Source of the DNA: Gemmatimonadota bacterium
GTDB taxonomy: Bacteria; Gemmatimonadota; Gemmatimonadetes; Longimicrobiales; Gaopeijiaceae
Direction: 5' to 3'
DNA: 50,351 nucleotides
Assembly (NCBI GenBank): GCA_007126575.1
Contig: SLBA01000043.1
Coordinates: forward strand, 1-50,351
Shown here: positions 17,901 through 24,072 of the stretch, one piece after another
How the letters are laid out: each line of letters starts with the position of its first letter
Numbering within the stretch: the stretch's first letter is position 1
Program-made: the position numbers and the translations under genes
The notes under the pieces: model-generated
What the model was told of the DNA's origin: nothing
Database searches by the model: none
Seen by the model: the letters and a program-made list of their open reading frames with translations, nothing else

Positions 17901-18292
17901 GGGTCCGGGTCCAGACCGAGATCCTGGCGCCGGCACGTCGGAGCGACGTCCTGCTCGCCGTGCCGGTGCCTGCCGGGCTGGAGCTCATCAACCCCGCCCT
18001 CGAGAGCCCGGCGCTCTTCTTCGATCCGAACGACGCCCGCGGCCTTCTCTCGGTTTCACCCGGAATCGGCGGGTACCATGCGTTCGGATGGGTCCGAGAG
18101 CGCCGGATCCTTCCAGACGCCATCGAGGCCTGGGGACCATGGGTACACGCCGGGTCCCACCGGATGCAGGCGCTGGCGATAGCCACGATCCCGGGCGAGT
18201 TCGTCGCCCCGTCACCCGTGGTTCGCGAGGCTGAGAATCCCGACGTGTACGGACGCGGAGAGGCCGTTCGGGTGCGGGTCGTGGTACGGTAG
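11999..18292 (+). CDS. large alpha-2-macroglobulin-like exported protein lacking the thioester motif
   Basis: This 2097-residue protein has a hydrophobic N-terminal export segment (about 10-25) and a Pro/Glu-rich linker. Macroglobulin (MG) beta-domains follow, including an SbsA/Big-like one (TVIFSSPMVPLG, LRFQPTGGRLPGGTRYTI) and the MG-type YRPGDEIRIQGWLREV with TQTHFRTEEFRRPEYEI. The VAIWLVDEAILSLGG segment sits near 1175-1190. A carboxypeptidase-regulatory-like insert (SGRILEGASGQPTRTVLRV) lies near 1227-1290. The A2M signature domain (YFSPLAGFEPAVITGPDGVA near 1361, then FVLPHTLTRYRIHARAVHG) is followed by a helical thioester-type domain. Bacterial YfhM-type proteins have CxEQ there; this one reads SPFAWSGL at 1579-1586, so no thioester can form. 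It ends with a receptor-binding-like beta-domain. Four cysteines in two local pairs suggest disulfides. ATG 11999 is chosen for GGAAGG at 11985-11990. Probable role: envelope protease trap or surface scaffold. The usual partner pbpC is not adjacent. Confidence 0.88.
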   Translation: MEWSTPFRWAPAVGLVLIALAGAGHRSDISTAPFPDEASVASDTLAWEIPWFPDPPRPVSVPTPPDTTEAVWPVTIEELPSDVPGPADPVEWLTAEEASALFDGPAPGAGYDPPSADSGEPQPQAAPGAPSREPLQVVAVIPAGEIAEAADLTVIFSSPMVPLGQADAPDPPVELAPQPEGEWQWLDPRTLRFQPTGGRLPGGTRYTIDVPEGTTGASGSRLESAHRTVLELRGPRALGGAPNLGITERRPVIILQMDQDTDPAVVAAASRLEFSGRTIALEPAELADVTDARMRAAERVTGGHPVAIRPVEALPSEVDVTFRLSADLVSREGPIATGRAQTLRFRTLGPLLLTNVPCTREASPCEARGPLRLTFSTPLDPEQPLEDRVRVDPEPEGMQIHPSAQGLWIRGDFRPFTSYDLEVDGTLVDVFGQELGESRHEVVHFGAASPYLNLTGPPLVGIPVTAPAEIELTTRGIRAVEVRHYRADPTDWGAFQQQQINSDRIRVEPPPDSALVSIDTLHIDDGERRAALLSAPVGEALELAGGHLVVLAREIDPADEADPLDSDWLRAATSRIIWVQRTPVGVEVVRGSTRAYVTVTTFEGEPVPDAALRFDSDSVEVHTDAEGIAAVPLPDSVPASLLVRHRDQVTIVRVGDGRLGIGPPAWARDAGHPRPVWHAVSDRLLYRPGDEIRIQGWLREVRDARMGLPERTREVRFRIESRTGLSGTRVLAEGQGELTAAGGFHFAAELPPDTPSGQTTIRLQALEDAARAIEGWETQTHFRTEEFRRPEYEITLDVSNRDLLPSEDFEAVITARYFDGPAVPGAGIEWGLESLPIVVSPPGWPGWSFGARPEGARPQIVSRLESRTDSGGRHGLRVAPGAFPEPSALALTLRAVIRDLDRQAIARQDRIVVHPASVMPGLRATPALPIRGDTVTIQLAVTDLDGVPGTPAGPPEVRILPPEGSEGPRCELRSTELESPEGESFGGWSCRVVLGDVGQYRIRAEIEDDLGRRSRSERTVSVRGLRVRSFPLIGPSVRPMSRLELGADSEEYAPGDTARVRIRAPFPDGRGLAVHQHHEVRTTVRLALEGSEHEIRIPLGTSPGQHAISIQLSAPGRGRSASGTLPLRVVDPDQALTVEVIPPDRTMAPGDTVAIQALVLDTAGHPVEGAEVAIWLVDEAILSLGGSFGADALLAAFSGAGYPWASERHASLFAQLRWPREPMGAGVLSGRILEGASGQPTRTVLRVIQDNRETSGPTGGDGEFAIEEVPSGPVWIDVVHLGDTIPLGEFEVGAEGLDIGTRILPVRPRAAPSTAVGDSDPEAALRPSPGRAPGSPEGGLRLREVRVGRSISHPPPQEPDRTILRQYFSPLAGFEPAVITGPDGVAEARFVLPHTLTRYRIHARAVHGTHRAGGSDTTMVVDQELVVRTTPPRFLRVGDEAEITLNVQNAGTRPHTVEVALRSDALHLLDAPGARFRLPAGARRTIGIPVRVDGVGPATFEVRSGGNGVADALAMTIQVQAPLAYRSMAFREELGVPGGASVPIQLPAGTRPDAGGLELRVSGSRLGIFEPEIRGLVESPFAWSGLRTGRIRLAAELSDPGPLADAVPPDLVERLVEAALDDVGYFGSTLVQYARGTASLEWVGGRLAGIPSLEPAIELVGAVIALETAGVELPWGLAHALRARFAGEAERFGAVRAASALSAADRVRLESLVRLAEALGREGLPHTYAVGDLDGLLEDLSPATLARLAALGIGGPDQDFLAALQSRASLTAGSVTFRSGRGAHSETGTTERTLAPSSPTEDAAVLEALLLVSPDHELVGGLVRGLSARPSATGRFTDSSLPGILVALSRYARVHEAGVPDAVIRATVSGQTVLDHPVRSRRADDRSVRVPMSQLTTGVSGLETDLVLDHAGDGVVHARALLEWSPADPFQPPESRGFVVRRWFEAVDDDEDVRQEPDGSWTIRAGSRVRVQTEILAPARRSDVLLAVPVPAGLELINPALESPALFFDPNDARGLLSVSPGIGGYHAFGWVRERRILPDAIEAWGPWVHAGSHRMQALAIATIPGEFVAPSPVVREAENPDVYGRGEAVRVRVVVR

Positions 18293-18314
18293 CGCCCCCG
18301 GTCTCCACGTTCGC

Positions 18315-18343
18315 TTGACACCCCCACGACATGACATTACTTT
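18315..18343 (+). promoter_or_regulatory. candidate sigma-70 promoter of the YceI-family gene
   Basis: A perfect TTGACA lies at 18315-18320, followed after exactly 17 bases by TACTTT at 18338-18343, in a locally AT-rich stretch just after the macroglobulin stop. The start codon is at 18430, giving a leader of about 80 bases. The -10 match is only moderate. Confidence 0.5.
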
Positions 18344-18429
18344 AACTTTCAAACATTAACCAGTCGCCCATGCCTTCGCTGCCGGTTCGGGAGCGAAACG
18401 GGACGCGAACGACCTTCAAGGAGGCCTCG

Positions 18430-18984
18430 ATGAGCAACGCACCGTCCGGCACCGCAACGAAATGGTCCCTCGACCCGGCCCACTCGCAGCTCGAGTTCGG
18501 TGTCCGCCACATGATGCTCTCGACCGTGAAGGGTCTCTTCACCGATGTCAGCGGGACGATCCACTACGACGACGGGAACCTCGAGGACGCCGTGGTCGAG
18601 GTCGAGATCCCCGTCGAGTCGATCGACACCCGGAACGCCGATCGCGACGGCCACCTGAAGAGCGAGGACTTCTTCAACGTCGAGAAGCACCCGGCGATCA
18701 CCTTCAAGAGTCGCAAGGTCACGGGCACACCGGAGTCCTTCAAGGTCACCGGTGACCTCACGATCCGGGGCACGACGCGCGAGGTCGTTCTCGACGCCGA
18801 GCTCCTGGGTGGCGGAGAGGACCCGTGGGGGAACCAGCGGCTGGGCTTCAAGGCCGAGACGAAGATCAACCGCAAGGACTTCGGGCTGACCTGGAACCAG
18901 GCGCTCGAAACCGGTGGTGTGCTGGTCGGTGACGAGGTGAGGATTTCGCTCGAAGTGCAGGGCGTGGAGGCCTCCGACGACTGA
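18430..18984 (+). CDS. YceI-family lipid-binding protein (no signal peptide)
   Basis: The 184-residue protein is a complete YceI/lipocalin-like domain: WSLDPAHSQLEFGVRHMMLS, TVKGLFTDVSGTIHYDDGN, VEIPVESIDTRNADRDGHLK, SEDFFNVEKHPAITFKSRKV, FKVTGDLTIRGTTREVVLD and a final GDEVRISLEVQ. These proteins form an eight-stranded barrel with an isoprenoid-quinone or amide-type lipid inside. No signal peptide is present, so this copy should stay in the cytoplasm. ATG 18430 is chosen because AAGGAGG (18418-18424) lies 5 bases before it; the frame is open 20 codons further upstream without a ribosome site. It has its own promoter candidate and a hairpin terminator, so it is probably monocistronic. A second, exported and more divergent YceI protein is encoded at 23361. 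Confidence 0.93.
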   Translation: MSNAPSGTATKWSLDPAHSQLEFGVRHMMLSTVKGLFTDVSGTIHYDDGNLEDAVVEVEIPVESIDTRNADRDGHLKSEDFFNVEKHPAITFKSRKVTGTPESFKVTGDLTIRGTTREVVLDAELLGGGEDPWGNQRLGFKAETKINRKDFGLTWNQALETGGVLVGDEVRISLEVQGVEASDD

Positions 18985-19009
18985 GCCGACGCCGGCTCCC
19001 GGGGCACCG

Positions 19010-19046
19010 ACGCCCTCCGATCTCCCTATGAGAGGTCGGAGGGCGT
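19010..19046. terminator. hairpin between convergent YceI and PhoU-like genes
   Basis: An 11-base perfect inverted repeat, ACGCCCTCCGA (19010-19020) with TCGGAGGGCGT (19036-19046), flanks a 15-base loop that can pair further (TCTC with GAGA). It lies between convergent genes, so it probably ends transcription from both sides. No strong T-tract follows on either strand. Confidence 0.6.
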
Positions 19047-19056
19047 TCGTGCATCC

Positions 19057-19755
19057 CTACCGCTTCTTCTTCCGTCCCCTGCGGTCGTCGCGGTCCTCGG
19101 GGTCCTCGTCGAAGTAGTCCAGCAGGTGGACGGGCATGACCACCGAGGTGAGGACGTTCATCAAGTGGGCGAGCACGCGCTTCAGGTAGCGCAGGGCCAG
19201 CGCTCGAGCCACGGCGTACGGCCGCTGATCCGCACCACTCACCATGGCCGAGACGGCATCGTCGAAGCGAGTCAGCAGTTCGTCGCCCTCGGTCAGCAGG
19301 TGGCGGACCCGTCCCTGGTCCCGGTCCCTGAAGACCTCGCCGGTGCTCTCGATGAAGGCCGAGAGCTTCTCGGTCACCTCGCGCCACTCCTCGTGATCGG
19401 GTCCGTCGGCAAAGTTCGCCCCGTCGAGCGCCAGGTCCACCAGGTTCTTGGCGTAGTCGCCCACCCGCTCGATGTCCTTGACGATCGACATGTAGATGAG
19501 GATCGCCGGGGTCTCGATCGCTCCCGCCACGCTGGCGTGCACGACCAGCTCCCGCCGGATCTCGCGCTCCATCTCGTTGACCCGGGAGTCGGTCGACCGG
19601 ATGGGGTCGTTGACCTCGTGGGGATCCACATCGCCCAGAAGCGCGGACATGGCCATATCGAACACCTTCCGGTCATCGGCCAGCATCTGGAGGAGCTTGT
19701 CCTCGATGCGCTCCAGCCGCTCATGACCACCGCTGCGAAAGATCCTGAATACCAT
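19057..19755 (-). CDS. PhoU-domain protein linked to a phosphate cotransporter
   Basis: The 232-residue, mainly helical cytoplasmic protein has the PhoU-type pattern in its first half: ERLERIEDKLLQMLADDRKV, then VNEMEREIRRELVVHASVAG, then IVKDIERVGDYAKNLVDLAL. The ExxRxxDYAKN helix is the conserved metal-binding part of PhoU domains. The second half has another helical pair, and the end is a Lys/Arg-rich tail (DRRGRKKKR). It starts 8 bases after the Na/Pi cotransporter stop, with GGAG as ribosome site. PhoU domains are commonly encoded next to, or fused to, Na+/phosphate cotransporters of this family and probably restrain uptake when phosphate is sufficient; the partnership here rests on the operon. 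Confidence 0.85.
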   Translation of the reverse strand: MVFRIFRSGGHERLERIEDKLLQMLADDRKVFDMAMSALLGDVDPHEVNDPIRSTDSRVNEMEREIRRELVVHASVAGAIETPAILIYMSIVKDIERVGDYAKNLVDLALDGANFADGPDHEEWREVTEKLSAFIESTGEVFRDRDQGRVRHLLTEGDELLTRFDDAVSAMVSGADQRPYAVARALALRYLKRVLAHLMNVLTSVVMPVHLLDYFDEDPEDRDDRRGRKKKR

Positions 19756-19763
19756 CGTGACTC

Positions 19764-20942
19764 CTACCGAATCAGGAAGATGCCCGCGAGGGGCAGTACA
19801 AGGAAAATACCAACTACATACCCGAACACCAGCACGTGATGCCGAGTGGCGATCTTCGACATCCGCTCGGCCATCCGAACGGGAATCATCCGAATCGCGG
19901 GAATCGGGAAGATGACCGCCAGAGCGGACAGGTTGAACAGCGTGTGCACCAGGGCAATGGTCAGACCCTCGGGGCGCAGGACCGCGAGTGAGGCCAGCAG
20001 CGCGGTGATCGTGGTCCCCACGTTGGCGCCCACCGTGATCGGATAGGCGTTGCGCAGCTTGAGCACACCGGCGGCCACCAGGGGCACCAGGATCGAGGTC
20101 GTGATCGTCGACGACTGCACCGCCACCGTCACCAGGATCCCGACCAGGATGCCCACCGATCCGCCTCCGCGGCCGATCAACTGGTTCATCACCCGCTCGA
20201 CACCCCCCGCCACGAGCTGCCGCATGTTCTTCGTGATGAACCCGAGGGCCAGAAAGATCAGCGCCAGTCCCATCCCCAGAAAGATCAGCCCCACCACCGG
20301 GCCCAGCGGGATCAGCCCTCCGATGCCATCCTCGATCATTCCCACCGGGACCCGTACGGCCTGTCGGATCGGACTGCGACCGGGGGCCGCGGGGTCGAAG
20401 TCCGCCCCCCTCAGGATCTCGGTCAACCAGACCGCGGATCGCGACAGGAAGCCGGTGAGGAGTTCCAGGGGCAGAAGAATCGCGACCGCGATCAAGTTGA
20501 AGAAATCATGAACGATCGCCGCCGAGAACCCTCGCTGGAACTCCTCGGAGCGACGGATGCTGCCGAGCGAGGCGAGGGTGTTGGTGACAGTCGTGCCGAT
20601 GTTCGCGCCCATGACCATGGGTATGGCCAGGGGCAGGGGCAGGGTACCCGCCCCCACCAGCCCCACGATGGTGGCTGTCGACACCGATGACGACTGAACG
20701 AGAACCGTGGCCAGAATCCCGGCAAAAAGCCCCGATATGGGGTGAGTAACGGAGCTCAGGAAGGCCGCCTGGAAGCCCTCGCCCATGGCTCCGATTCCGG
20801 ACTCCAGGAGAGCGACTCCGACCAGGAACAGGTAAAGGAGCAGCAGCACCAGGAGCCCACGGGCGAAGGGGGGCACCTGTCGGTGGGACTCGGCTGGGTC
20901 CAGCGGCACGACGGGACCGAGCTGAGTCTTTCGATCAGGCAT
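19764..20942 (-). CDS. Na+/phosphate cotransporter family protein (NptA/SLC34-like)
   Basis: The 392-residue inner-membrane protein has two inverted repeat halves, each with the QSSS/QSST signature of this family: VLVQSSSVSTATIVGLVGAG (QSSS at 83-86) and VAVQSSTITTSILVPLVAAG (QSST at 276-279). Each is followed by a matching GANIGTTVTN or GANVGTTITA motif. About nine hydrophobic segments are visible. The family couples Na+ entry to phosphate movement, either import or export. The start at 20942 (MPDRKTQLGPVVPLD) is chosen because the longer open frame upstream is only the shadow of the MazG-like gene, which it overlaps by 8 bases. The PhoU-like gene follows immediately, so the two probably act as a phosphate transport and control pair. 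Confidence 0.92.
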   Translation of the reverse strand: MPDRKTQLGPVVPLDPAESHRQVPPFARGLLVLLLLYLFLVGVALLESGIGAMGEGFQAAFLSSVTHPISGLFAGILATVLVQSSSVSTATIVGLVGAGTLPLPLAIPMVMGANIGTTVTNTLASLGSIRRSEEFQRGFSAAIVHDFFNLIAVAILLPLELLTGFLSRSAVWLTEILRGADFDPAAPGRSPIRQAVRVPVGMIEDGIGGLIPLGPVVGLIFLGMGLALIFLALGFITKNMRQLVAGGVERVMNQLIGRGGGSVGILVGILVTVAVQSSTITTSILVPLVAAGVLKLRNAYPITVGANVGTTITALLASLAVLRPEGLTIALVHTLFNLSALAVIFPIPAIRMIPVRMAERMSKIATRHHVLVFGYVVGIFLVLPLAGIFLIR

Positions 20943-21273
20943 CGGGATCGGTCCTCCCGTCCTTGCGGTCCCAGCGGAAGGAGTCGCGGGACTCGTACTT
21001 CGAGAGCGTCCGGTCGAGCGCGTCGCCCAGATCCACCCCCTGCTCGTTGGCGAGTGCCAGGAGCACGAAGAGCACGTCTCCCATCTCGAGCGCGAGATCC
21101 CCGTCGACCTCATCGGGCTTCTTGCGCTTCGGGCCGTGCCGGTGGTTCAGCTCCCGAGCCAGCTCTCCAACCTCCTCCATCAGTCGAGCCAGGTTGACCA
21201 TCGGGGGCCAGTAGCCCTCCTCGAACTGCGAAATCCAGCGATCGACCCTGCGCTGCGCCTCGTTCAGCTCCAT
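20935..21273 (-). CDS. MazG-like nucleotide pyrophosphohydrolase
   Basis: The 112-residue all-alpha protein has MazG/dUTPase-like acidic motifs: LARLMEEVGELARELNHRHG (the EExxE helix) and GDLALEMGDVLFVLLALANE (the ExxD helix). These bind Mg2+ and hydrolyse the alpha-beta phosphate bond of NTPs or dNTPs. Its short single-domain form fits house-cleaning pyrophosphohydrolases such as the RS21-C6/MazG-like group. A Lys-rich loop (HGPKRKKPDEVDG) lies between the two helices. The start MELNEAQRRVDRW at 21273 lies 4 bases after the quinone oxidoreductase stop. It overlaps the phosphate cotransporter start by 8 bases, so the four genes form one operon. Pyrophosphate release beside phosphate transport may be coincidental. 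Confidence 0.9.
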   Translation of the reverse strand: MELNEAQRRVDRWISQFEEGYWPPMVNLARLMEEVGELARELNHRHGPKRKKPDEVDGDLALEMGDVLFVLLALANEQGVDLGDALDRTLSKYESRDSFRWDRKDGRTDPDA

Positions 21274-21277
21274 CGGC

Positions 21278-22306
21278 TCACCCGACCTCCACCGCGATCT
21301 TGCCGAACACCCCACCGGCCTCGAGACGCTCATGGCCCTGCCGGACGGCATCGAGCCCGATCGTCTCATCGACCACGGGGCGGACCCTGCCGCTGAAGAC
21401 GAGCCCCATCGCCTCACGAAACTCCGAGGGGCTCCCCATGGTCGTGCCCAGGATCGAGAGCTGCTTCCAGAAGACGTGCCTCAGATCGGTCGCCACCTTC
21501 GGCCCCGTCGTGGCCCCGTAGCAGACGAGTCGGCCTCCCGGTGCCAGGGTGCGGAGCACGGCCCCCCAGAGCGCCTCGCCGACCGAGTCCACGACCAGGT
21601 CGACCCCCCGGCGACCGACGGCGCCACGCAGTAGCTCCCCCGGATCGCCCTCGAGCCGGTCGATCACGACATCGGCGCCGAGCTCCCCGACGCGAGCCAC
21701 GCTGCTCTCCCCCGAGGTCAGCGCGAAGACCGTGGCACCCGCGACCTTTGCGTACTGGATCGCCATGGTCGAGACGCCCCCCGAGGCTCCGGTGACGAGG
21801 ACGCGTTCGCCGGCGCGAAGGCCTCCCCGGCTCATCAGCGCCCGCCAGGCGGTGACCCCCACCAGCCCGGCGGCCGCCGCGGTACCACAGTCGACCTCGT
21901 CGGGGAGCGCCAGGAGATTGTCGGCCGGAACCACAGCGTACTCCGCGAAGCCTCCCTGGGTGTGCTCGCCGATCACCCGGAACTCGGGGTCCCGGAGACC
22001 GGCGCCGCGCCGGACCCCCTCGATCCAGTTCCAGTCGAGCGTCGGGTCGACCACGACCCGGGTCCCGAGTTCGACCCCGTGGACCTCGGGGCCCACCGAC
22101 TCCACCTCGCCCGCCAGGTCGGAGCCCCCGATGTGCGGCATGGGGATCTCGAAGGGAAGGCCCCGGCGCACCCACAGGTCCAGGTGGTTGAGCGACGACG
22201 CCCGCACCCGGATGCGGACCTCGCCCGCGCCCGCTTCGGGAGCCGCGACCTCTTCGGTCCGGATCATCTCGGGACCGCCATGTTCGGAGAAGACCGCCGC
22301 CTTCAC
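21278..22306 (-). CDS. NADPH:quinone oxidoreductase-like zinc-less MDR protein
   Basis: This is a 342-residue medium-chain dehydrogenase/reductase. The N-terminal GroES-like domain reads MKAAVFSEHGGPEMIRTEEV, SLNHLDLWVRRGLP and HIGGSDLAGEVESVG. The Rossmann domain has VLVTGASGGVSTMAIQYAKV for NAD(P) and VVDSVGEALWGAVLRTLAPGG. The tail is GHERLEAGGVFGKIAVEV. The usual catalytic zinc cysteine and histidine positions are replaced (for example SSLNHLD), and there is no structural-zinc cysteine lobe, so it is probably a quinone reductase or enoyl reductase rather than an alcohol dehydrogenase. The start codon is GTG with GGGAGG upstream. It is the first gene of the operon containing the MazG-like and phosphate genes, and is divergent from the DUF3108 operon. 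Confidence 0.88.
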   Translation of the reverse strand: MKAAVFSEHGGPEMIRTEEVAAPEAGAGEVRIRVRASSLNHLDLWVRRGLPFEIPMPHIGGSDLAGEVESVGPEVHGVELGTRVVVDPTLDWNWIEGVRRGAGLRDPEFRVIGEHTQGGFAEYAVVPADNLLALPDEVDCGTAAAAGLVGVTAWRALMSRGGLRAGERVLVTGASGGVSTMAIQYAKVAGATVFALTSGESSVARVGELGADVVIDRLEGDPGELLRGAVGRRGVDLVVDSVGEALWGAVLRTLAPGGRLVCYGATTGPKVATDLRHVFWKQLSILGTTMGSPSEFREAMGLVFSGRVRPVVDETIGLDAVRQGHERLEAGGVFGKIAVEVG

Positions 22307-22350
22307 ACACCCTCCCGCAGTTTGAAGCTCGAGCCCGGTCAGTTACGGAC

Positions 22351-22418
22351 CCCCACAACCTTGATGCCCCGAGGCCCGGCGAACAACCCCGGGCCGGATT
22401 GTGGGGAGTTCCCCCACA
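22351..22418. promoter_or_regulatory. alternative-hairpin element upstream of the DUF3108-YceI-barrel operon
   Basis: Three short segments can pair in two exclusive ways. Segment A CCCCACAA (22351-22358) pairs with segment B TTGTGGGG (22399-22406), enclosing an inner 7-base stem GGCCCGG/CCGGGCC (22373-22379 with 22389-22395). Alternatively B pairs with segment C CCCCACA (22412-22418) over a 5-base loop. The A:B and B:C choice resembles attenuators or riboswitch expression platforms, but the transcription start is unknown. The element could equally be a DNA-level operator between the two divergent operons. Confidence 0.35.
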
Positions 22419-22509
22419 CCCCGTCGAGTCCTTTCTCCGACAGACCCGGACCCCCGTCGCCTGTAGCTTTCCCATTGAATCGAAGACACCCGAACCGGAG
22501 GAGCGCCGA

Positions 22510-23364
22510 TTGCGCGCCGAGACCACCATGCTCTCCCATATCCTGACTCCCGACGCGGTCGTCCTTACGATCGGCCTGCTGGCCATGGTCGCGGTGGCAC
22601 CCATCCCGGGCGTCGCACAGGAGCCGGGTGCCCTTCCCTTCGGACCGGGCGAGACCCTGGTCTACGAAGGCCGCTTCGGGGCCTTCGGATCGGTCGGGAT
22701 CGGGGTGCTCATGATTTCCGAAGAGGAGATGGAGGGCCGTCCGGTGCTCCGATTCGACTTCGACTTCGAAGGGCGCGTGGCGCTGATGAGTGTCCGCGAC
22801 CACACCTCGTCCTGGATGGATCCGGGCACCATGACCTCGCTCCGATACGAGAAGAACGAGCGTCATCCCCTCGGATCGCGCGAGGAGTCCGTCCGGATCT
22901 TCCCCGCGGAGCGACGCTGGGAAGACGCACACGGCCCCGGGGGGGAAACCCCCTCGGCCGATCCACTCGACGAGCTCTCCTTTCTCTTCTACCTGCGCAC
23001 TCTCGACCTGGAGCCGGGAACACGGCATACGCTGGACCGACACTTCGACCACGCTCGCAGTCCGGTAGAGGTGAGGGTCCTGAGAGAGGACACGATCCGC
23101 GTTCCGCTGGGAGAGTTCGCGGTCACCGTGGTGGAAATGCGCGTGACCGATCCCGAGCGGTTCGGGGGAGACGGGCGCGTGACCCTGAGCCTCGCCCACG
23201 ACGAGTTTCGGACCCCGGTCCGGATCGAGTCCGCCATGCCGGTGGCCGGCTCCCTGACGCTCTCGCTGAAGGAAGGATGGAGGACCGCACAACGCACCGA
23301 CGACACCCGTCGGTCGTCCACACCGAACCCCGACCGACAGACTCCCGAAGGAGATCTTCGATGA
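22510..23364 (+). CDS. exported DUF3108-family protein
   Basis: The 284-residue protein has a Sec signal peptide ending near PIPGVAQ and a DUF3108-type beta-rich domain: PFGPGETLVYEGRFGAFGSV, GRPVLRFDFDFEGRVALMSV, HTSSWMDPGTMTSLRYEKNE, ADPLDELSFLFYLRTLDLEP and IRVPLGEFAVTVVEMRV. DUF3108 proteins are periplasmic with a lipocalin-like or LolA-like shape and unknown function. A TTG at 22510 is chosen as start because GGAGGAG (22497-22503) lies 6 bases before it; the ATG at 22528 is the alternative and changes only the signal peptide n-region. It overlaps the exported YceI gene by 4 bases (ATGA), and a barrel gene follows, suggesting a shared envelope function. Confidence 0.8.
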   Translation: MRAETTMLSHILTPDAVVLTIGLLAMVAVAPIPGVAQEPGALPFGPGETLVYEGRFGAFGSVGIGVLMISEEEMEGRPVLRFDFDFEGRVALMSVRDHTSSWMDPGTMTSLRYEKNERHPLGSREESVRIFPAERRWEDAHGPGGETPSADPLDELSFLFYLRTLDLEPGTRHTLDRHFDHARSPVEVRVLREDTIRVPLGEFAVTVVEMRVTDPERFGGDGRVTLSLAHDEFRTPVRIESAMPVAGSLTLSLKEGWRTAQRTDDTRRSSTPNPDRQTPEGDLR

Positions 23365-24023
23365 AGCCGAATAGATGGTGGACCCCGACCCTCGCCCCCG
23401 CGATCGTGCTCCTTGCGCTGGGCACCTTTTCCACCGACGCCATGGCCGCAACACCGGACCCGACGTCGACCACCCTGGCCCCCGCCCCCGAGGTAGTGGT
23501 CAGCGGACGACTCTGGGTCACCGGTGGCTCCACGGTCCGCTCCTGGGAGTGCGCCGCCGAGCGCCTCGACATTCGCGTGAGCCTGGCGGGAGGCCAGGAC
23601 GACCTCCGCCTGGAAACGATCGGAGATGCGGTACGAGGCGTCGAACTGCACGCCTCGGCGCCCGAGATGGACTGCGACAACGACACCATGAACGACCACA
23701 TGTGGGACGCTCTGGGTGCCCGCGACCACGCATGGATCTCGTTCCGGATGACCGGCTACGAGCTGACTCCATCGCAGGAGGCCGACACCGGGCTCCGGAT
23801 CTCCGGAACGCTCGAGATGAAGGGTGAGCGCCACAACGTGGTGCTCGAGGCCACCCTGGCCGCGCAGGCCAACGGCAGCTTCGCGCTCAAGGGCATGCAC
23901 GAGCTCAACATGACCGACTGGGGGATCCGTCCACCCAGGCTCATGCTGGGGACCCTCAGAGTGCACGAAGATGTCCAGGTCCACTGGGACCTGACCATGC
24001 GGGTGAACGGAAGCGACAACTGA
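23361..24023 (+). CDS. exported YceI-family protein with a conserved cysteine pair
   Basis: The 220-residue protein has a signal peptide (MKPNRWW onward, cleavage near STDAMAA) and a YceI-like barrel: VSGRLWVTGGSTVRSWECAA, EMDCDNDTMNDHMWDALGA, WISFRMTGYELT, GLRISGTLEMKGERHNVVLE and a final VHWDLTM. Two cysteines in the STVRSWEC and MDCDNDTMNDHM segments recur in one exported YceI subgroup and probably form a disulfide. It likely carries an isoprenoid or other lipid through the periplasm. GAAGGAG precedes ATG 23361, which overlaps the DUF3108 stop. The outer-membrane barrel gene begins 49 bases downstream. It differs strongly from the cytosolic YceI at 18430, so this is not a recent duplication. 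Confidence 0.88.
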   Translation: MKPNRWWTPTLAPAIVLLALGTFSTDAMAATPDPTSTTLAPAPEVVVSGRLWVTGGSTVRSWECAAERLDIRVSLAGGQDDLRLETIGDAVRGVELHASAPEMDCDNDTMNDHMWDALGARDHAWISFRMTGYELTPSQEADTGLRISGTLEMKGERHNVVLEATLAAQANGSFALKGMHELNMTDWGIRPPRLMLGTLRVHEDVQVHWDLTMRVNGSDN

Positions 24024-24072
24024 TTCGATATCCAACCTTTTCGACCACGCACGACCCAGACGGGAGATTCCC

